Shown here in pieces: positions 1 through 6,820 of a DNA stretch of 45,102 nucleotides. How positions within the stretch are numbered: the stretch's first letter is position 1; each line of letters starts with the position of its first letter. Made by a program: the position numbers and the translations under genes. The stretch is from Deltaproteobacteria bacterium (lineage in GTDB: Bacteria; Desulfobacterota; Desulfobacteria; C00003060; C00003106), in the NCBI GenBank assembly GCA_019314005.1, contig JAFDAE010000001.1, positions 1 through 45,102 on the forward strand, written 5' to 3'. The notes under the pieces are model-generated. The model ran no database searches. It saw only the letters and a program-made list of their open reading frames with translations, and was not told the origin of the DNA.

Positions 1-57
1 TCCCGCAGGATATAAAATCTTCCTCAACCTCGTTAAATATCTGTGCCAGTTTTTGTG
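1..57. repeat. Terminal overlap, left copy (circular contig)
   Basis: The first 57 bases are identical to the last 57 bases (45046-45102). The terminase reading frame continues correctly from position 1 to position 45045 when the two ends are joined. The overlap is therefore most simply the assembly overlap of a circular or circularly permuted genome of about 45,045 bp. Confidence 0.95.
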
Positions 58-1840
58 CCCTGTCGGCATCGATAATATGGTCATTCTCCTTAGAAAAAAT
101 CCTGTGTTTGCCCTCTCTCGCCGTATGGTTCGGATAGGCATGGAGAATGTCAGGATCCGGCGGATATTCAAGCTCCTGCCTTTGCATTTTTGTTGTCAGG
201 TGCTTTGTAGATAACTCCTTAAGTGTTGTCTTTGCCGCCTTACGGGTTTTACTGTCAATAATTTCGGTACCGTCTTCATTAACATCGTTAGCCGTTGATT
301 CAAACATGAAGCCCTTAAGCCTGTCTTCATAGTTCTTCTTCTCATATATCCTGAGACCGTAGAGATCTTGAGCGACTGCAGACCCTGCGTTTCCGTAATC
401 AGTTCCCCATGAAATAGACTCCTTAGGGCCGTAAAGGTCATCAAGAGCATCAATGGCCTGGCACTGCTGGTCATAAGTGACCTGTTTGAGCTGCAACCTG
501 CCGACAAGGCGCTCCCGCTTACCGATAATGCTCTTAATGAGTAGCTCAGTCGGATCAGGACTGAAACCAAAATCTCCACCGGCCCTTTTGAGCCCGGGAA
601 CAGAGTTGAAAAAGCTCCGGATAAGTTTTTTGAAATCTGAATTATTATCATCATCTACTTTGAAAAAATCTCCTGCGTCATAAACATCATCAATTAGCGT
701 GTCCAAATCGCCCGTAGGATCGTTTCCGTTCATCCTGAAGTCCAGCCGGTACCCATTGGCTATAACTTCTCCCCGGGCAGTATCGACTAATATTTTCAGG
801 CATCGATACTCAGGAATATCTTTAATGCAAAGTTTGAATAAGTGCCACGGGAAAACTGTGTGCTGCGGATCCCCGTGCTCGCCTTCGACGTTATGTTGAT
901 ATTCCGGTGCATCTGCTCCTCCAAATTTTTCTACATAGAATTCTTTCCGCTCTGCCGACCAATAAGGAGCAGGCATTAATCTTTTCGACCACTTAAAAAG
1001 CTTGAGCTTCATATTATTAATATGACTTCCAGCTTCACTTAAGGTCTTTATATCAACATCTTCTTCCTTTTTATTCTCATCACAGGCAATGGCCCTTTGA
1101 CTGAGCCTGTAATATTCTGTTTCCCTGTCACCATCCGGCACGGAGTAGATTCCCGCGTAACAAGTAGGCTTCATGGCCCTCCAGAATTCCGACCATTGCT
1201 TCTTGTTTTTATCCTTTGACGCTTCGTCTTTAACGGCAAAGGTTCTTGCGTGTACCCCTCTGTATGCCTCTCCGTCATGTCCTGACGGTCTAAAATCCAC
1301 CTTAAAGCGATTAGTCAGGTAGATAGCATGGTGCGGGTGCTTTTTGTGCCTCACGAGACATCTGCCAAGTTCCGGGTTCCACTCCAACTGGTCGGTCATC
1401 GCTTCGATGATCTCTTCCAGGTGCGTTTGCATGGGGGCCCCTATCAGGCCCGACCCATTCTTCACCGTAAACATCTTGTGAAGACACTTGGCTATAATCT
1501 CTCTTGTCTTTCCTACCTCGGCGCCACACTGGTGAAGGGTGCTGCCGTTATATCGAAGGGACTCGAGTTGATAGTCCCAGACATTGTAAGGGTCCTTGTG
1601 GTCCGGGTCCTCGGGCTCTCTCAGGAAAGCAGGTACCCAAAGACCGGCATCTTCACAAATACAAGCCAGTTGAAAATCCGCAAGGCTTGTAAAGGGCTCC
1701 GGTAATTCATTCCTTGCCAGTTGATACCATGTCCAGTCAAAGCTTTCGAGCCAGAGTTCGAACTCATACTCAGGAACTACTATCCCCTTTTTGAAATCAT
1801 CTATTTTTAGGGGCTCAATTACTTTAAGCTCACTTCGCAC
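1..1840 (-). CDS. terL: Terminase large subunit (5' part; gene crosses the contig ends)
   Basis: This is the DNA-packaging motor ATPase/nuclease. Read from a GTG at 1840, the frame is open to position 1 and, after joining position 1 to 45045, ends with TAA at 45029, giving about 618 residues, a normal TerL length. A Walker A-like CGAEVGKT lies at residues 105-112 and a Walker B-like TFAVKDEAS around 200-208. Acidic motifs ILVDTARG, GGDFGFSPD and GTDYGNAG in the C-terminal half fit the RNase H-like nuclease. The start is chosen because GGGAG lies just upstream and the first residues (MRSELKVIEP) give an 11-bp overlap with the upstream terS stop, suggesting translational coupling. An in-frame ATG start would lose the N-terminal region. 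Confidence 0.88.
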   Translation of the reverse strand, partial: MRSELKVIEPLKIDDFKKGIVVPEYEFELWLESFDWTWYQLARNELPEPFTSLADFQLACICEDAGLWVPAFLREPEDPDHKDPYNVWDYQLESLRYNGSTLHQCGAEVGKTREIIAKCLHKMFTVKNGSGLIGAPMQTHLEEIIEAMTDQLEWNPELGRCLVRHKKHPHHAIYLTNRFKVDFRPSGHDGEAYRGVHARTFAVKDEASKDKNKKQWSEFWRAMKPTCYAGIYSVPDGDRETEYYRLSQRAIACDENKKEEDVDIKTLSEAGSHINNMKLKLFKWSKRLMPAPYWSAERKEFYVEKFGGADAPEYQHNVEGEHGDPQHTVFPWHLFKLCIKDIPEYRCLKILVDTARGEVIANGYRLDFRMNGNDPTGDLDTLIDDVYDAGDFFKVDDDNNSDFKKLIRSFFNSVPGLKRAGGDFGFSPDPTELLIKSIIGKRERLVGRLQLKQVTYDQQCQAIDALDDLYGPKESISWGTDYGNAGSAVAQDLYGLRIYEKKNYEDRLKGFMFESTANDVNEDGTEIIDSKTRKAAKTTLKELSTKHLTTKMQRQELEYPPDPDILHAYPNHTAREGKHRIFSKENDHIIDADRAQKLAQIFNEVEEDFISCG

Positions 1841-2549
1841 TCTTCTCCCGGCTTTTTTTCAAAGAACTTCCAATATCACTAAGCGTGTCGGCCAGTGTTT
1901 TTGTATTTTCGTCATCAGACTTATTCTTATTAACTTTCTCAATCGCAGCCGGCGTTAAATTGAAATCACCCGGGGTAAAGCCGAAATTTACAAGCATCTT
2001 ATTGTATTCCGGCAAGACGGGATTAAGCTTGAACCCTTCCCCGATCGTCTTCCCGTCTTTGTCGATCTTTTTGTCCTTAACAAGGACGCCGTTCTCGATG
2101 ATCGATTCCTTCATCATACGGAGGATATCGACCCCTCCAGCCATTTCAAGAGCGGCCATCCCCTGGAATCCGCCCATCTCTCCATCCTGAACGGCGGTAA
2201 TGATACAATCGAAGGCCTCGGCAACGAACTGCTTATCCAGACAACTATCGCCTGGCGCGGTCGTCCCGTCGGAAACAAGAGAGCAATCCTTAAACTTGTC
2301 ACAGGTGGATTTGCAGGGCCGACCCAGAAAACCGGTTATGAAAGAACTGGAATAAAGACCATGTTTCCATGAGTTCCTGGAAGAGGAGGCTTTCCCTCCT
2401 TCAGTTATAGGACCGGTAGACTTCTGGGCATTCATCTGACGCGCCTCAATTGCAGCCGGTGTCATAGTATAAGGACGCCGATTGACACGCATGTCCTTCG
2501 GTATCCCGATCTCCTCTTTTGACCCTTCTGTTTTTTCCTCTTCGCTCAT
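1830..2549 (-). CDS. terS: Putative terminase small subunit
   Basis: A 239-residue protein directly upstream of and overlapping the terminase large subunit, so it probably recognises the packaging site. The N-terminal part contains the pattern AIEARQMNAQKSTGPITEGG followed by SSRNSWKHGLYS, a motif shared with many bacterial and phage proteins carrying an RxxNAxKSTGP...KHGL segment. A cluster of four cysteines (GRPCKSTCDKFKDCS and then DSC) around residues 78-105 could bind a metal. The rest is charged and helical. The assignment rests on position and size; no helix-turn-helix could be shown by eye. An alternative is an uncharacterised protein co-opted into the packaging operon. Confidence 0.6.
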   Translation of the reverse strand: MSEEEKTEGSKEEIGIPKDMRVNRRPYTMTPAAIEARQMNAQKSTGPITEGGKASSSRNSWKHGLYSSSFITGFLGRPCKSTCDKFKDCSLVSDGTTAPGDSCLDKQFVAEAFDCIITAVQDGEMGGFQGMAALEMAGGVDILRMMKESIIENGVLVKDKKIDKDGKTIGEGFKLNPVLPEYNKMLVNFGFTPGDFNLTPAAIEKVNKNKSDDENTKTLADTLSDIGSSLKKSREKSAK

Positions 2550-2611
2550 AGTCCCTGCTATAAAGTTTATCCTACTGCCGCCCTGGTAATACTAAAGAAT
2601 ACCCCTTAAAT

Positions 2612-3106
2612 TCACTCTTTCTTTATCTCCAGTATTATCTTTGCAAATTTTATCATAGCTTCAACAGCATCAGCCCTGTTTCCTTCTTTAAGAAAGACCT
2701 TCGCAGCTTCAATCAGCTCCCTTGCCTTCACGGTTCCTTTTACCATCTCGTCAATATTGTCAGGTGAAGTGACCCCGGACACCAACAACTCTGCAACTAT
2801 TCCCTCCACTACAACGAGTGTCGTTTCGGCAAGCTCAATATCTTCCCGGAGATCTTCGACGAGAGGGAGAGTGGTGCAGCCAATAGAAATGACCAACAGT
2901 AAAATAGGCAAAACGACCCGACCTGCTTTTTTTGGCCAAAACTCATAGATGTACTTGAAAATGTTCCATACAAGCTCAAGAGAAGAGTTACTCTTTATTG
3001 CCTTGGTGTAGGCCAACATCTGCTCCAGACCAAAAACCGCGCCTAAAAACCAGGCTATATTTTCAGCGGTCAAATAAATACCTGCCAGTGCTATAAATTC
3101 TTTCAT
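2612..3106 (-). CDS. Membrane protein of the lysis cassette, spanin- or holin-like
   Basis: A 164-residue protein immediately downstream of the endolysin (2-bp gap). It has a hydrophobic N-terminal segment (about residues 3-30), then a positively charged stretch (FWPKKAGR), a second hydrophobic segment VVLPILLLVISIGC, and a long amphipathic helical C-terminus. The second segment ends in ISIGC, which resembles a lipobox, but it lies at residues 64-77 rather than at the N-terminus. The protein may be a holin, an antiholin or part of a spanin complex. Family membership was not recognised; only membrane location and lysis context are supported. Confidence 0.55.
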   Translation of the reverse strand: MKEFIALAGIYLTAENIAWFLGAVFGLEQMLAYTKAIKSNSSLELVWNIFKYIYEFWPKKAGRVVLPILLLVISIGCTTLPLVEDLREDIELAETTLVVVEGIVAELLVSGVTSPDNIDEMVKGTVKARELIEAAKVFLKEGNRADAVEAMIKFAKIILEIKKE

Positions 3107-3108
3107 TA

Positions 3109-3561
3109 TTATCCTCCTGTGATCTCATTAAGTTTTTCTTCCGAATAAGGGAGATATTTCTCCTCGTGGCATATAAGCGCCTGGCTATTCGACTTGTAAA
3201 GCCGTGGCAGGCTGATATGGATAAACCCTTCAGAAGGGTAGATGATGCACTGGCCGAAGTGGATGCCGCTCTTCTCGACTATCCATTTGTAAACCTCATA
3301 GATATCGGCCTCTTCTGGAAATCCATCCGCCGCTTGCCCTTCCATGTGCTGGCTGGTAGAGGAACCTCCTATCTCCCTGTTCACCTTGGAGCAGCGAAAT
3401 CCGCTATTAATCGTATACTTGCCAAACCTGTCACGGATCGGCTGAAGAAGAAAGACCGCCAGGAGCAGGAGAAAGGCCGTATCTTTTTCACCCGTTATAT
3501 TTGCTAGCCCTGTGTCGGTTTTTGTCAGTTCTTTTTTTGTAAAGTCCTTTGATAATTTCAT
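3109..3561 (-). CDS. Endolysin, peptidase M15A-like L,D-/D,D-peptidase
   Basis: A 150-residue peptidoglycan hydrolase of the M15A (DUF882-like) fold. Visible motifs are SGFRCSKVNREIGG (residues 53-66), the zinc ligands in SQHMEGQAAD (His72 and Asp79) and the third ligand His115 in GFIHISLP. These are the hallmarks of phage peptidases that cut the peptide stems of the cell wall. There is no N-terminal signal peptide, so release through a holin is expected. The start has a good ribosome site (GAGGGGAACT before ATG). It sits between two small membrane proteins, a classic lysis cassette. Confidence 0.88.
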   Translation of the reverse strand: MKLSKDFTKKELTKTDTGLANITGEKDTAFLLLLAVFLLQPIRDRFGKYTINSGFRCSKVNREIGGSSTSQHMEGQAADGFPEEADIYEVYKWIVEKSGIHFGQCIIYPSEGFIHISLPRLYKSNSQALICHEEKYLPYSEEKLNEITGG

Positions 3562-3667
3562 AGTTCCCCTCTCTGATTGCCCTTAAAGCCTTAAAAGCTT
3601 CGTCTATACTAATGATTCCTTCAACAAAGGCCGTCTTGATATTTTTGGTTTGAGGATCCTCATCCAA
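3488..3667 (-). CDS. Possible small protein overlapping the endolysin start
   Basis: A 59-codon frame beginning with TTG at 3667 has a plausible soluble composition (FVEGIISIDEAFKALRAI in the middle and a basic tail). It overlaps the end of the upstream membrane-protein gene by 8 bp and the endolysin start by 74 bp. AAGGG lies about 7 bases upstream of the TTG. It fills what would otherwise be a 98-bp gap. The long overlap and TTG start make it doubtful. Confidence 0.3.
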   Translation of the reverse strand: MDEDPQTKNIKTAFVEGIISIDEAFKALRAIREGNYEIIKGLYKKRTDKNRHRASKYNG

Positions 3668-3905
3668 TCGTTGACCCTTTTATAGCTATTAATGCCTTAA
3701 CCCCAGCCCAGAGAAGAGTGCCTAAACAGGCTATAAAGCCACCTATAAAAGCAACAATGGCACTCTTTTTCATGAGATTGAACGTCCAAACCCAACCCTT
3801 GACAAATCGGTGATGCTCGTAATGTGTCTGAGGATCGACCCAGCGCTCTTGACGCTCTTCAGCAAAAACTTCCTTGAAGGCCTCTTTTATTGCCTCTTTA
3901 TCCAC
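3660..3905 (-). CDS. Small membrane protein, putative holin
   Basis: An 81-residue protein with a charged helical N-terminus (DKEAIKEAFKEVFAEERQER), a WVDPQTHYEHHRFVKGW segment and a C-terminal hydrophobic hairpin (SAIVAFIGGFIACLGTLLW then VKALIAIKG). Size, membrane segment and position just before the endolysin suggest a holin. The GTG at 3905 is preferred because GGGG lies 5 bases upstream. A longer frame from a TTG at 3923 would start inside the U-tract of a terminator and is less likely. Confidence 0.55.
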   Translation of the reverse strand: MDKEAIKEAFKEVFAEERQERWVDPQTHYEHHRFVKGWVWTFNLMKKSAIVAFIGGFIACLGTLLWAGVKALIAIKGSTIG

Positions 3906-3914
3906 TAAAACCCC

Positions 3915-3949
3915 AAAAAACAAAAAAAGCCACCCATTAAGGCGGCTTT
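3915..3949 (-). terminator. Intrinsic terminator between left cassette array and lysis genes
   Basis: On the minus strand a 9-bp stem (3941-3949 pairing with 3926-3934, one G-U pair) encloses a 6-base loop and is followed by TTTTTTTG and TTTTTT. It would end transcripts coming from the second cassette array and separate them from the lysis/terminase operon, unless read through. Confidence 0.7.
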
Positions 3950-4115
3950 CGATACATTGATTTTGTTGGTTACTCCCGGTAAACCCTCAGGAGGCTTAAA
4001 ACAAAAAGCGGTCATTACATCTTGAGCTCCGAATCTAAAGACTAAGATATGTATAACCGCAACTATACTCTTTTATATATGGACATTCCTACACCATGCC
4101 TGTCATTTTCTTATA

Positions 4116-4175
4116 TCCGGTTTACCCCCTCAATAGTATCCATAAGGTGACATATGTCTGACTAAACATGGTTAT
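4116..4175 (+). other. attI: Second attI-like recombination site (left array), no adjacent integrase
   Basis: A 59-bp sequence matches the site upstream of the integron integrase (12676-12734) with only two mismatches (4131 and 4141). Identity stops within the core: CTAAACATGGTTA is shared and then the sequences diverge, as expected when different cassettes have been joined at G/TT (G at 4171). The arrangement CTAAAC-ATG-GTTA resembles the simple site of class 1 attI. It contains the palindrome GACATATGTC (4149-4158). The 166 bases between 3950 and 4115 hold no gene or other signal I can support. Confidence 0.8.
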
Positions 4176-4178
4176 GCA

Positions 4179-4329
4179 CTACCACGCTATACCTTTAATG
4201 TGTATTTCTTTGTCGCAGTCTGGGCAGTCTATCTTTTTTTCAAACTTGTCATGTTCCTCATTCCATATACCATTTGGACAAGCTTTCAACGAACAACTCA
4301 ATATCAAGTCTTGCTTCTACAGTTTTCAT
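4179..4329 (-). pseudogene. Cassette L1: zinc-ribbon small protein, frameshifted
   Basis: The ATG at 4329 (GGGG about 8 bases upstream) opens MKTVEARLDIELFVE, but the frame then ends early at TGA. Shifting by one base at the AAA of GTTGAAAGC gives the continuation ACPNGIWNEEHDKFEKK and then CPDCDKEIHIKGIAW before a TAG at 4179-4181. The joined product looks like a common phage small zinc-ribbon protein with a CPxxG-like and a CPDC knuckle. The gene is either a decayed cassette gene or carries a sequencing indel. It lies antisense to the cassette direction. Confidence 0.6.
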
Positions 4330-4341
4330 AAGATCATCCCC

Positions 4342-4440
4342 GTGCATAACCAGGCGTTTCAAAGGAAATTTACCACGGATTCCGCCCGACTATTTGAAGT
4401 TTTGTCCAGTGGCAAATTCCACTGAACTTGAATGTTAGTT
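4342..4440 (+). repeat. attC: attC site L1
   Basis: R'' is GTGCATAAC (4342-4350), exactly complementary to the cassette start GTTATGCAC (4171-4179). R' is GTTAGTT at 4434. Inner arms GTTTCAAAGGAAATTT (left) and AAATTCCACTGAAC (right) pair imperfectly, with two extra bases on the left arm, as in canonical attC L''/L'. Confidence 0.75.
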
Positions 4441-5286
4441 TGTTGCCGCCATCAAATCAAATCTGTCGAACTCGTCGCCATTACCATTGCAGCCCCATTG
4501 AGACGTAGTGTGCTTGTTCTTTCTAATGCCATCCAATAGTTGATTCTCTGCAATCCGAAGAAACCAGTTTTCTATATGTGTGTCTGCCCTAAGTAATCCG
4601 CGCTTAATGTCTCTCATGCCTTCGCTGAAAGCAACATGCACTGCTTCGTTTACATTGTCTCCGCAGACCCCTTTGAATTTACTCTGTAGTATTTTCCTCA
4701 TTTTGTCAGTCTTTTGCATTACGAAACTGTCGAGGGCCATCTGGTTGCCATCAATAAAGGCCAAAACCTTTTTCCCTAATTCAGAATGAACCGACTTTCT
4801 AAATTGAATCAACCCGTCATTATCTACAGGCGGGTTTTCCCACCACCATTCGATATTGTCAGCGCGGCAGTCTAGGGCATTCCCGTTTTTAAATGTTACA
4901 TGGGCGCTGTCAAACTTATTAGGGATAAATGCTTTGGCTACCTCCAAGTGAACATACAAGAATTTAACCCAGCCTCTTGTAGCCCTCCTATCCAAATAAA
5001 CACGCTTCTTAGGGGTGTTCATATGACTTCTTTTTTCGATCTGTGGTTTTATCAATACCCCTAGGGTTACAAGAGACTTAACACGCCCCATATTGCTAAC
5101 CTGATACCCCTCTGCCTCTTCAATGTCGGCCCACAACTCCCCAGCCAAGTCCTCAACTGGCATGGCCTCCGGCAATATGCGCCCCAATCTCCATATTTGC
5201 TGATAATGTTTATTGCAGAAGCCTTTAGATAGATGGGGCTTTTCGCAGTCTCTTATCATACATTGTGTGTATTTAATTCTTGCCAT
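4435..5286 (-). CDS. Cassette L2: zinc finger + NUMOD4/HNH-like + sigma-70 region 2-like fusion
   Basis: A 283-residue protein with three recognisable parts. Residues 9-27 hold C-x4-C-x9-C-x2-H within a sequence typical of homing-nuclease zinc motifs (HLSKGFCNKHYQQIWRLGR). Residues 50-75 (ELWADIEEAEGYQVSNMGRV) match NUMOD4, followed at 112-146 by an HNH-like segment (HLEVAKAF, HVTFKNGNALDCRADNIEW), where the catalytic histidines look degenerate. Residues about 181-258 resemble ECF sigma factor region 2, ending in IENWFLRIAENQLLDGIRKN, close to the WLxxIARNxxxDxxRRxKR pattern. No region 4 follows. GAGGAGAGGTGATTAA precedes the ATG. The stop TAA is formed by the R' core of the preceding attC. 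A DNA-binding regulator derived from a homing endonuclease is possible. Confidence 0.7.
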   Translation of the reverse strand: MARIKYTQCMIRDCEKPHLSKGFCNKHYQQIWRLGRILPEAMPVEDLAGELWADIEEAEGYQVSNMGRVKSLVTLGVLIKPQIEKRSHMNTPKKRVYLDRRATRGWVKFLYVHLEVAKAFIPNKFDSAHVTFKNGNALDCRADNIEWWWENPPVDNDGLIQFRKSVHSELGKKVLAFIDGNQMALDSFVMQKTDKMRKILQSKFKGVCGDNVNEAVHVAFSEGMRDIKRGLLRADTHIENWFLRIAENQLLDGIRKNKHTTSQWGCNGNGDEFDRFDLMAATN

Positions 5287-5314
5287 TTAATCACCTCTCC
5301 TCAAAGTTAAGATC

Positions 5315-5391
5315 CAAACTAACAAAACGCTGCACACGACCGCTAACGCTCATTCCATTCGCTATCGCGACTCGTGAGCTTGGCGTTATGC
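5315..5391 (+). repeat. attC: attC site L2
   Basis: R'' CAAACTAAC (5315-5323) is exactly complementary to its cassette start GTTAGTTTG (4434). L'' GCTGCAC pairs with L' GTGAGC leaving one extrahelical G, and R' is GTTATGC (5385). This is a textbook attC layout of 77 bp. Confidence 0.85.
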
Positions 5392-5751
5392 CTGCTGCTG
5401 GCAATCTGAGCAGCCGTTGCATTTTTCACCGCCAGGGAATACCTTGTAGCCCGAACACCTTCTTTGCTCTTTTTCTGCCAAGTGTTGCGCCCGGGTCTTT
5501 CCGAAATGTTTTTCAGCGCATTTCTGGCAAAAATATACTCCGCAATAGAGGCACCTAAATGCCAACCAGAGAGGGAATTCTATTTCACAAGAACAATTTA
5601 CAGCTGAGGATTTCATAGCCTGCATGGTTTGCTTTCTCACAAACTCACGTTTCTCCAGGTCAACGTCAGGCATAACAAATTTATGCAACCGACCGCTACC
5701 CGTGGTGCTTAATTGATCTGCCTTGCTTCCTGTTTCCGTTTTCTTGCTCAT
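5386..5751 (-). CDS. Cassette L3: cysteine-rich zinc-binding protein
   Basis: A 121-residue protein of unknown function. The centre has NCSC, FRCLYCGVYFCQKCAEKHFG and a C-terminal CNGCSDC, suggesting two or more zinc knuckles. The start at 5751 follows a strong AAAGGAGACGT ribosome site and lies inside the variable loop of the attC; residues 18-27 (GSGRLHKFVM) are encoded by the attC L'' and R'' region. An alternative start is the ATG of MPDVDLEK at 5674. The stop codon TAA is the R' core of attC L2. The gene is antisense to its cassette but follows phage transcription. Confidence 0.7.
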   Translation of the reverse strand: MSKKTETGSKADQLSTTGSGRLHKFVMPDVDLEKREFVRKQTMQAMKSSAVNCSCEIEFPLWLAFRCLYCGVYFCQKCAEKHFGKTRAQHLAEKEQRRCSGYKVFPGGEKCNGCSDCQQQA

Positions 5752-5793
5752 ACGTCTCCTTTCTAAATGCGGCCGCTGATAATGCCGTTCGGC
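5667..5793 (+). repeat. attC: attC site L3
   Basis: R'' CAGGCATAAC (5667-5676) is complementary over 10 bp to the cassette start at 5385. Left arm TATGCAACCGACCGC pairs with right arm GCGGCCGCTGATA; R' is GTTCGGC (5787). The long loop carries the ribosome site and ATG of the L3 gene. Confidence 0.75.
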
Positions 5794-5794
5794 A

Positions 5795-6265
5795 TCAAAC
5801 CTTAGGATAAACCGAAATATCTATCACCTTGTAGAATCCATCAAGTTGTATATTTGCACCAACCCGCCCAAGGGGCTTATTCTCAATGCCCCCAACAAGC
5901 TTTCCATTTAAGCCATTTTTGAGGTGCAACAATAAGTCTATCGGGTCAACGGCCTTTTTTGTCCAGGGTGCCGCAATCACATCAAGGTCACGCTCCTTTG
6001 AACCATGCTCCCCAATGGCATAGCCAACCTCATACGCTAACTCACGGATAAGATCAATTGGTGGTAACTTTGGCTCCTCCCAACCTTCGCATGGCTCAAA
6101 TGTCGCTTCCCCACATTTCCAGCATTTAGCGCCTTTTCGGGGGGCCTTACATTGGGGGCAACGCCGAACCCCGTCATTCGAGAGGGCTTTGCTAACAGTG
6201 TTGTCTTGTTTACTTTGGTCGATCACAGCATGGTTTCTCAGGCTTATTTTCGTTGTCTCTTTCAT
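5795..6265 (-). CDS. Cassette L4: zinc-ribbon protein with DLDVIAAPW-type domain
   Basis: A 156-residue protein. Residues around 35-52 carry CPQCKAPRKGAKCWKCGE, a four-cysteine ribbon. The C-terminal 95 residues resemble a phage family recognised by HGSKERDLDVIAAPW and a closing KPLGRVGANIQL...VIDISVYPK pattern; its biochemical role is unknown, though the RDLDV spacing recalls nucleotidyltransferase-like folds. Start at the ATG 6265, with AGGG 8 bases upstream; a TTG two codons earlier is possible. The stop TGA follows directly after the R' core of attC L3. It is the last recognisable cassette of the left array. Confidence 0.68.
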   Translation of the reverse strand: MKETTKISLRNHAVIDQSKQDNTVSKALSNDGVRRCPQCKAPRKGAKCWKCGEATFEPCEGWEEPKLPPIDLIRELAYEVGYAIGEHGSKERDLDVIAAPWTKKAVDPIDLLLHLKNGLNGKLVGGIENKPLGRVGANIQLDGFYKVIDISVYPKV

Positions 6266-6293
6266 TTGCAAAACCCTAATTTAAACGTACTAA
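6163..6293 (+). repeat. attC: attC site L4 (degenerate, end of left array)
   Basis: R'' GCCGAAC (6163-6169) is complementary over 7 bp to the cassette start GTTCGGC (5787). AGGGCTTTGC on the left pairs 9 of 10 with GCAAAACCCT on the right. The expected R' is replaced by GTACTAA (6287), so the terminal crossover point seems lost. Confidence 0.4.
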
Positions 6294-6299
6294 CGCCTA

Positions 6300-6491
6300 T
6301 CAAATGCGCACATCCAATAATAATGTTGTGCACTCCACCTTACTCTCACCCCCCTCTCTTAAATTATTTATTATTTTAACTTCAATATTTTCCACTATCA
6401 ATCCTGTTTCTTCGGAGAATTCCACAACTAGTTTACGTATAGCAATCTCAATTTGCATTTTCTTGATCTTAATCTGCTCAATATCCATCAT
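6300..6491 (-). CDS. Small hypothetical protein
   Basis: A 63-residue charged protein (MMDIEQIKIKKMQIEIAIRK at the start) preceded by a strong AAAGGAGTCT ribosome site. It is predicted helical with a short hydrophobic C-terminus. No family is recognised. It lies just outside the left array and 8 bp downstream of the Mor-like gene, so it is probably co-transcribed with it. Confidence 0.6.
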   Translation of the reverse strand: MMDIEQIKIKKMQIEIAIRKLVVEFSEETGLIVENIEVKIINNLREGGESKVECTTLLLDVRI

Positions 6492-6499
6492 AGACTCCT

Positions 6500-6820
6500 T
6501 TAATTAGCGGGGAAAAAAGAAACAAGAGGTTTATGGACTATCCTCCTGATCTGCCGGACGCTTAACTTTTCTTTAAATTCCGCCTCTACGATCTCAGCAA
6601 TTTCAGAATAAGTGTTTTTAATGAATAACTGTTTAATATATTGGTTTCTAAGGGTGATAAATATCTGAGTAGAGTGAGGCACCTTTACTTGCTCCCCGTA
6701 ATGTTCATTACATATTCTCTTGAGAACCATTGAACCTTTTGGAAATCCGAATATCTCATTCAAGAGAACTTCTATTTTCCCCATAAACCCATAAGTTTCT
6801 TCATTCAAATCACTAGACAT
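6500..6820 (-). CDS. Mor/C-like transcription regulator
   Basis: A 106-residue protein from the ATG at 6820, which is preceded by GGAGGAAAGGGAAG. The layout KVPHSTQIFITLRNQYIKQLF, then NTYSEIAEIVEAEFKEKLSVRQIRRIV, resembles the Mor transcription-activator family of Mu-like phages: a strand-forming segment followed by a helix-turn-helix ending in VRQIRRIV. It overlaps the recombinase stop by 8 bp, so the two are translationally coupled. It could activate phage late or recombinase genes. A longer frame reaching 6916 is an out-of-frame extension within the recombinase and is not used. Confidence 0.62.
   Translation of the reverse strand: MSSDLNEETYGFMGKIEVLLNEIFGFPKGSMVLKRICNEHYGEQVKVPHSTQIFITLRNQYIKQLFIKNTYSEIAEIVEAEFKEKLSVRQIRRIVHKPLVSFFPAN

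Noticed and set aside
1..57. The 57-bp terminal repeat as a biological direct terminal repeat of a linear genome.
   Set aside because: It is very short, lies in the middle of terL, and joining it restores the gene, so an assembly overlap of a circular sequence is simpler.
4168..4425. Plus-strand frame of 85 codons just after the left attI.
   Set aside because: No ribosome site, serine/phenylalanine-rich shadow composition, and the opposite strand contains the frameshifted zinc-ribbon gene with homologue-like motifs.
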